In this document: positions 58,291 through 64,000 of the stretch, piece after piece
Position numbering within the stretch: position 1 is the stretch's first letter
How the letters are laid out: every line of letters starts with the position of its first letter
Origin: Triticum aestivum
Lineage: Eukaryota; Streptophyta; Magnoliopsida; Poales; Poaceae
Length of the DNA stretch: 64,000 nt
Direction: 5' to 3'
Assembly: GCF_018294505.1 (NCBI RefSeq)
Contig: NC_057800.1
Span: 476,133,037-476,197,036 of the forward strand
Made by a program: the position numbers and the translations under genes
Notes under the pieces: model-generated
Databases searched by the model: none
What the model was told of the DNA's origin: nothing
The model's input: the letters and a program-made list of their open reading frames with translations, nothing else

Positions 58291-59450
58291 CACGAGAAGA
58301 GAGGGAGGGGTCATAGCTATCGATAGAGTCAAAGAGAGGATCAAGTGGGTGGGTGCGAGATCGATGAAGAGAGCCATCGAAATTGTGTGTGTGTGCAAGT
58401 CAAAGATATAGGGCGACTAGCCTACCGGAACGTTAGAGGGCACATGTCAAGTTTGTGTGTGGCAAGGAGACATGACTAGAGTGCTCGATGTATCGGTGTG
58501 TGGGGGGGAGGGGGTGGGGGTAGGGGTAGGCAGAGGCCTAACTATATAGGTAGAATGACTCGTATATGTGTTGAGAAGGAGAGACCCAGCTATGTCTTGA
58601 GGGAGATCGGTCGACATCCATACATAACTGAAGGACGGGAAATATGATGGGACAGACAAAGAGAGAGGAGAGAGAGAGAGGGAGGGAGAGGGAGGGAGAG
58701 GGGTAAAGTGCTGGATGGGTGATGGAGTTGCTTCTCGAAGATGGTGGGAGAGGCCTACTAGACAAACTGAGGGTGGAACTACAATGTTATCAATAAGAGT
58801 GGGGATGTGTTTCTGTGTGTGCTTGTGCATGATAGATCTGTCGGGACGCGTCCATGGATGATGAAGGGGAACCATGTGTTTGGTAAGCAAACCTAACTAG
58901 ACCGGTAGATCAATTGTTGTTTGTCGGAGGAAGGGAGAGACACAACTAATGAGGTAGATCGATTGACGTGTGGGTAAAAACGAGTTATAAGGACCTAGCT
59001 AGCTATATGTATAGCGAGAGATCGGTCGGTGTACGTCCATTTGTTAGAGGCAAATAAGGCCCAGCGAGACGGATAGACAGAGAGAATGGAGCTAGGAGGT
59101 GGTGCGAGAGGCCCAACTACTAGCTAGATACGGGGAGTAGTGTGCGGTTGTGAGATTGATGAAAAGAGGGGCGAGAGTTTACACGTGTGTCTGACCGTAT
59201 GAGAGACACGAGGCAAGGACACATAAAGGAGGAGATTGAAGGTGTGTGTGTGTGTTGTAGGCAGGCATTGCTGGAGAGGTTTATCGATCGGTGTGTGTCG
59301 GAAAGGAGTTGTGGAGACTCTGGGAGAACGACCTAAAGAAAAAAATGAATGTGCCCGGTGTATAGAATGCCGAGGGAGGGGGAGGGCGAGGAGGGCGTGT
59401 GCATGCACGAGAGAAAGTTAGTGGTAGCTACAAAGGTTAGAGGATTGTGT
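58290..59450. repeat. Purine-rich degenerate repeat region
   Basis: The plus strand is dominated by GA and GT runs (for example GAGAGAGAGAGAGGGAGGGAG at about 58670). A theme recurs irregularly: GAGAGGCC followed by CTAGCTA-like bases and GATCGGTCG (58531, 58571-58620, 58749, 58931-58970, 58998-59040, 59105). It looks like an old, diverged minisatellite. No coding content. Confidence 0.5.
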
Positions 59451-59588
59451 GGGTGTAAGAGACTAACAAAGATCATAATTTGATATGAAAGCGGATTCGT
59501 ATATTTGAATAGGAGATCATAGTGTTTTAAACATTGCATGCATGAATATAGCGGTGATACACGTGTTATGCACATGTTATACCATAAT

Positions 59589-59815
59589 GTGATAATGCAT
59601 GGCGTTTGCAACTCACAGCTAAATGCCGAACAATCTAAACCATACTATACATCAAACAATCTCACATTTTATTTGAATTTGTGATAATGTGTGGCGTTTG
59701 CAGCTTACAACTAAATATCGAACAATCTAAACAATACTATATATCGAACATTCTCACATTTTATTTGAATTTGTGGTAATGTGTGGTGTTTGCAACTCAC
59801 ATCTAAATACTTGTA
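59589..59815. repeat. 92-bp tandem repeat, about 2.5 copies
   Basis: GATAATGTGTGGCGTTTGCA-type starts at 59591, 59683 and 59775, each followed by AACTAAAT..CGAACAATCT and TTTTATTTGAATTTGTG. Confidence 0.85.
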
Positions 59816-60061
59816 GGCGTAGGGGGCGGGGCACCATACATAATGTGATAAACACATTATACATATGAGACATGGTTTAGATTATGAATATCTAGCTAGA
59901 TCTAGAAATGCAATGTGACTTGAAATCAAAATAAAGTGGATTCAAAAAATCTAGTTCGAGTTCATATAGTACACATAGTTCATATGTAACTCGTGACTAA
60001 TCATGTGGTGTGCTGTGAAGATAATACACAAACGATGGTTTAACTTGACAATAATGATGAT

Positions 60062-60165
60062 TGTAGATCATATTAAAACAGAGAAACGAATTCAAATGCT
60101 TTGACTTCACAACAATCATTACTGTAGATCTTATTCAAATAGAGAAACGAATTTAAATTTAGTTC
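60062..60165. repeat. 61-bp direct repeat, two copies
   Basis: TGTAGATCATATT at 60062 and TGTAGATCTTATT at 60123, each followed by an AGAGAAACGAATT segment. Confidence 0.75.
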
Positions 60166-61719
60166 ATATTGAAGCGGTAGTATATACGTTTGGAATGCAC
60201 TAAAACGTTCATCTGAGTAGTAGGTTGCATGCATTATACATGTAGCGAAATATTTTAATTGAACATAACATGAATTCAAAGTTTTGAATGACATTTGTAG
60301 TGCGCATTGATTTGGTACAGTACACGTTAGGCTTGTCCGGAAATTTCAACCCGCGCCTTGTTAGCCCGAAATATTTAAGATATATCTTTGTCTCGTTGTG
60401 CTCCGACAAGTCCCTCCATCTCAACCCGCGCCTTGCTATTCCGAAATTACAACGCGCGCGAAAACTCCCACCTCCTGTGAAATCTCGACACGCGAAATGC
60501 CTGTGGTACCCCTGAACCAAAAGAACCGCCTCAAATCGGTGGGGGTACTTTCGTAACTTACCCCACATTTCGGACAAGCGCGTCTCTAAGCCATGGGTAC
60601 CCACTGCCATCCCATTCGCCCACCCATTCGTACAACGAGGCCGTGAAAACCCGCGACGAAACCCCACACCCTGCTCCATCCGCCACCCAGCCGGAGCCTC
60701 TTCCCCGACGACGTCGTCCACAGCAACACCTCGACGTCCCTCATCCACCGTACCGGATGAGGATCCATCATCGATCTCATCGTCCCGCCGGTTCAGCCAC
60801 CCCATCCTCCACCTCCAAGGAGCTGCCCCGATGTTCCCCTCGTCTTTCGCGCCACCTCCATTCCCACACCACCGTCTTCACCTGCACCACCGGAAGAGCA
60901 TCATCATCACTATTTCCTCGGATGAAGTTGCGGCCTAATCGGCGCCACCAAAGAGGTTGTACACTAATCACCGCATTTTCTTCTTGATTCGATCTCACGG
61001 TGCTGCCGGCGCTCGGTCCCGAGCCGACACGGCGCGGCTCCATCCACGGCGGCATCGCCGGCCACTTCCTCCACGGCGTCGCTCCCTTGGCGGCGACGTC
61101 CACATCAGTAGGAGCTACTGCTGCCTTGGCTCTCGCTTGCGCTGCTGCTCTGCTCTTGCTCTCGGTCCCCTGCCTGGTCTGCTCTTGCTATTGCTCTTGC
61201 TCGCACTCCTACTCTCGCTCTTGCTCTTGCTTGCGATGCTGCTCCGATTTAGCTACACTTCAGTCGACTGAATCGACTTTTGGGTCAGTCGATTTTTAGG
61301 GGGTAGGGGGCTCGCAGGGATGAAGGAAGAACCAGCCACAACGGGGAGGGGGGCTCGCCGAAGAGCTACCCCACTATCTATCTTAGGGTTCAAGATGGGG
61401 TCGGTGGTCGCCGGCGTTGGCGGGGCGTTGGCGGGGAAGTGGCGTGGGGATCGCCGGAGAAAAAGCTCGGCATGGGGGGCCTAGAGGGATGGCCGGGGCG
61501 GCGGCGGACCGGCGGTGGGGAGTGTTTTCGGGGCGGGTGGGGCGGCGCACCGCCGGCCGCGGGCGGCGGGGGGCTGCTGTTTGGCCGATGATGGCTGGCG
61601 GCTCAGGGGGGGTGGAGGTTGAAGATTAACCGCAGGCCCTTGATTTCGTATCCAACGGCTGCAAAATCGACTGACCAGAGATGAAAAAGTCAGTCAACCA
61701 ATGTGTAGCCTCACCTTGC

Positions 61720-61808
61720 TAGTGCGTTCAGTTTCGACAGCAAAATTCAGTTTCAACAGCAAAATTCAGTTTCGATAGTGAAGTTCAGTTTCGACAGTTA
61801 AGTTCAGA
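61720..61808. repeat. 19-bp tandem repeat, four copies
   Basis: TTCAGTTTCGACAGCAAAA and variants repeated head to tail, in the proposed intron of the plus-strand locus. Confidence 0.85.
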
Positions 61809-63465
61809 GATGAGCGGCTGATGTATTTTACATCTAGCACTTTGTGGTTATGTATTTTACGTCATGTATTGGAGATGCTATTAGAATTCCACTCAGGTTA
61901 CGTTGTTCGTTGTCTCTCTTGTCCCGCTTCAGCCTCGGCGTCGTACAACTCACCGGAGCTGTTCCAACGACGAAACCCTCCATCATAGCGGAGCAGTACC
62001 TCAGGCTCCATCTCTAGACTCCTAAGATCTTCTTCCCCTCCTCCGACAGCAAAGTCAGTCGGAGCATCCTCACCGGCCAACACAATCATGCTGAGATCGA
62101 CATGGCTTCGCCAAAGAGGTTGTACACTTGTTGCATCTCTTTTTTACTCTACATGTTATATATATATTGTCCACTGAGCACACGGATTTGTTCCTTTAGT
62201 GTCTCCTTGAAAGAAAAAACGTAGGAATTTTAATTTTCACTTGTCCTCCTTTTCAACTTCCTATTCATGAAGCACAAGACTAAGAGACAGTAGCATAATA
62301 GCATTATAACCGTACATTTTCTTGTGGTTTGACTTAATCTCACCATGCTTCTTTGAATCCCGTGATCTTCCAATTGTTGTGAATCAAACACCCAGATTGG
62401 CAGAAATCCTGTGTTTTTAAATTCTCTGTTTTGCACGTGCATTTCCTATCATATTCCTGTCTATTTCCTATCCCTGCATTGTTGGAATCCTCCAATTCAA
62501 ACGAGCCCTTACAGAATTACTTCTCTTACAGATAGTTGTCAAAGAAAACCATGCGTGGTTTGTCCCGCTCCTGCTGCGTCGTCGTCCACCCCAGCTCAGC
62601 TGCTCCAACGACAGAAGGGTCCAACACAGCAGGGATCCGGCCTCCAGACTGTCTTTCGCCGCCTCAGATCTTCTTCCCCGCCGCTGGCAGCCATGAAAAC
62701 TGCATTACCATCATCAACCGAGCAGATGACCTCGAGGACTACACGGGTCTGCAAGAGAGGTCGCACTCTTTCGTGTCTGCTTACGTTATGCATCGCTTAA
62801 TATTACATGCTACTTTATCGTCCTGTTCACCGATTAGACTCTGAGTCAGCTCCAAACTAATGGTCAAACTTGAGTTTTTAAATGGTTGTGGGGTACATAT
62901 CGGGGCCGCTATCAATAGTATCAATCTACTATCTGGTTAATCTCCGGTGTCTACTATGAGTTTCATGTTGGGTGGGAAACAAATAGTAAAGAAGCCATTA
63001 TCTGTATTTTTTAACTGAAGCCCGCTATTATTGGTTTTGGGTCTATCCACAGGTTTTTACCATCACTCTAGATTTCTGCATGCACTCCTTACATAATCTC
63101 ACTATGTTTTATTCTTATGCATGACAGTTATTGTAAACAATGGAACTGAACATATAGAGCAAAAGAGACGAGCCTTGTGTGGCAATAAAATTTCATGCAG
63201 ACGTCGCTCCATGGTAGGTGCAAAGGCAGCCCCCTTCATGCATTTCGGATTGTAATCGAGAGGAAGATATCTGTTCTGAGGGGGGTTCAGAAGGAGAAGA
63301 CAACTCCTATTTCCCCCCTGAGGTCTTCGCTCTAACTTGGCATGCTGATGTTGGTTATATCATGCATATGGTGTCTTGCATTGCTTACTTTATACATCAA
63401 ATATGTCATCTGCTTAGTTTAGAAATCCTTTGTGCGAATGCCATCTGTTTAGTTTATTCATCGTT

Positions 63466-64000
63466 TATGTGAATTATGCAACGCCATCTTTTTTAGCCAG
63501 GCATCATATATGTGAATTTTGCAATGCTATCCTGCTTAGCCAGTCATCTTATATGTAAATTATATCAGGCCATCCTTTTTTTTCATTACATATTACATTT
63601 GTCAACAATGTTAGTACATTCAAACTGCTCTTCGTGTGCATCAGCCAATTGACACGGTGATGGAAAATTCTAGACTGAAAACAAGGTCTTCAGAGCAGAC
63701 TATGCTATCTGACGAAGCGCATATCTCGCTGGTTATGGATACCTCCTTAGAGGAGGATTCAGAGACAGATGACCAGTCCTATTCCCCCCCCCCCCGAGGT
63801 GTATGCTCTAACTTGGCAGGGTTATGTTGCTCATATCGTGCGTATGGTGTCTCGCATTGCTATGTCATTTGATTAGTTTAGACACGCTTTGTGTGAATGC
63901 CACTTGTTCAGTGTCTAATTACCATATATGTGAATTATGCATTGCCATCTTGTTGCAAGACATTATATATGTGAATTATACAATGCTATCTTGTTGCAAA
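63466..64000. repeat. 42-43-bp repeats in two clusters
   Basis: TATGTGAATTATGCA starts at 63466, 63509 and 63552, and again at 63926 and 63968. The clusters follow the last two exon-like blocks, which supports duplication of a whole exon-plus-intron segment of roughly 450-475 bases. Confidence 0.75.

Larger units (their letters stand above)
60590..64000 (+). other. Putative plus-strand locus with tandemly duplicated exon modules
   Basis: Five exon-like blocks with splice signals: one ending 60956; 61933-62118; 62532-62759; 63201-63322; 63645-63798. The first three end CAAAGAG|GTTGTAC or AAGAGAG|GTCGCAC in the same phase and share a protein theme (RLLRSSSPPPTA / RRLRSSSPPLAA, then QRG or KRG). 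Lengths 186 and 228 are multiples of three. The last two end CCTGAG|GT and CCGAG|GT and share ED..SY..PP plus the following intron start (GCTCTAACTTGGCA). Acceptors are good (CCCGCTTCAG, TTCTCTTACAG, TTTCATGCAG, GTGCATCAG). TAG stops lie in exons 2 and 4, and a C homopolymer shifts exon 5, so this copy is probably a pseudogene or non-coding. Family unknown; it may continue past the window edge. Confidence 0.4.

Noticed and set aside
60209..60805. 198-codon minus-strand frame
   Set aside because: It crosses AT-rich and GC-rich sequence without a motif and overlaps the plus-strand exon-like block that has duplicated counterparts.

Overview
This is plant nuclear DNA, most probably from a Triticeae grass (wheat, barley, Aegilops group). 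No search was run. The inference rests on a BARE1/Angela/WIS-type Copia LTR, Athila- and chromovirus-type Gypsy fragments of the kind abundant in that tribe, a CACTA transposon, Stowaway and Tourist MITEs, and GC-rich islands next to AT-rich spacers. Nothing bacterial (operons, Shine-Dalgarno sites, CRISPR) is present.

Layout. 1-3077: 5' end of a minus-strand Gypsy element (E) with broken gag and the start of the protease. 3480-18446: a LARD-like, non-coding LTR retrotransposon (F) arranged LTR-internal-LTR-internal; its LTRs reach 4.3 kb. 18447-24617: minus-strand Gypsy element (D) with a complete 3.1-kb 5' LTR and a decayed ORF carrying many zinc knuckles. 24618-26301: Copia remnant with a truncated 3' LTR. 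26302-40215: Athila-like element B (minus strand), split by an intact element A (26358-34379, plus strand, TAGCA target-site duplication) sitting inside B's 3' LTR. 40216-44746: Gypsy element C (minus), apparently the pol-carrying relative of D, with an extra ORF ahead of gag. 44747-47238: Athila-like element G (LTR plus gag) cut by a CACTA element at 47239.

From 47239 the character changes. CACTA subterminal repeats and three tandem arrays (47239-49100) are followed by about 2 kb of diffuse repeats and then by one plausible small coding gene (51344-52105). After that come two stretches in which short exon-like modules, with recognisable splice signals, are repeated: one on the minus strand (about 52900-56010) and one on the plus strand (about 60600 to the window end). 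MITEs, minisatellites and purine-rich degenerate repeats lie between them.

The elements show a partial functional logic. A and B lack pol and would depend on Athila-type proteins made elsewhere; they share non-coding blocks that are better preserved than their ORFs. D lacks recognisable pol but shares LTR ends and primer-binding site with C. F has no coding capacity. The most interesting material is this shared non-coding architecture and the two repeated-exon loci. Coordinates of element ends were read by eye and may be off by a few bases where copies diverge.
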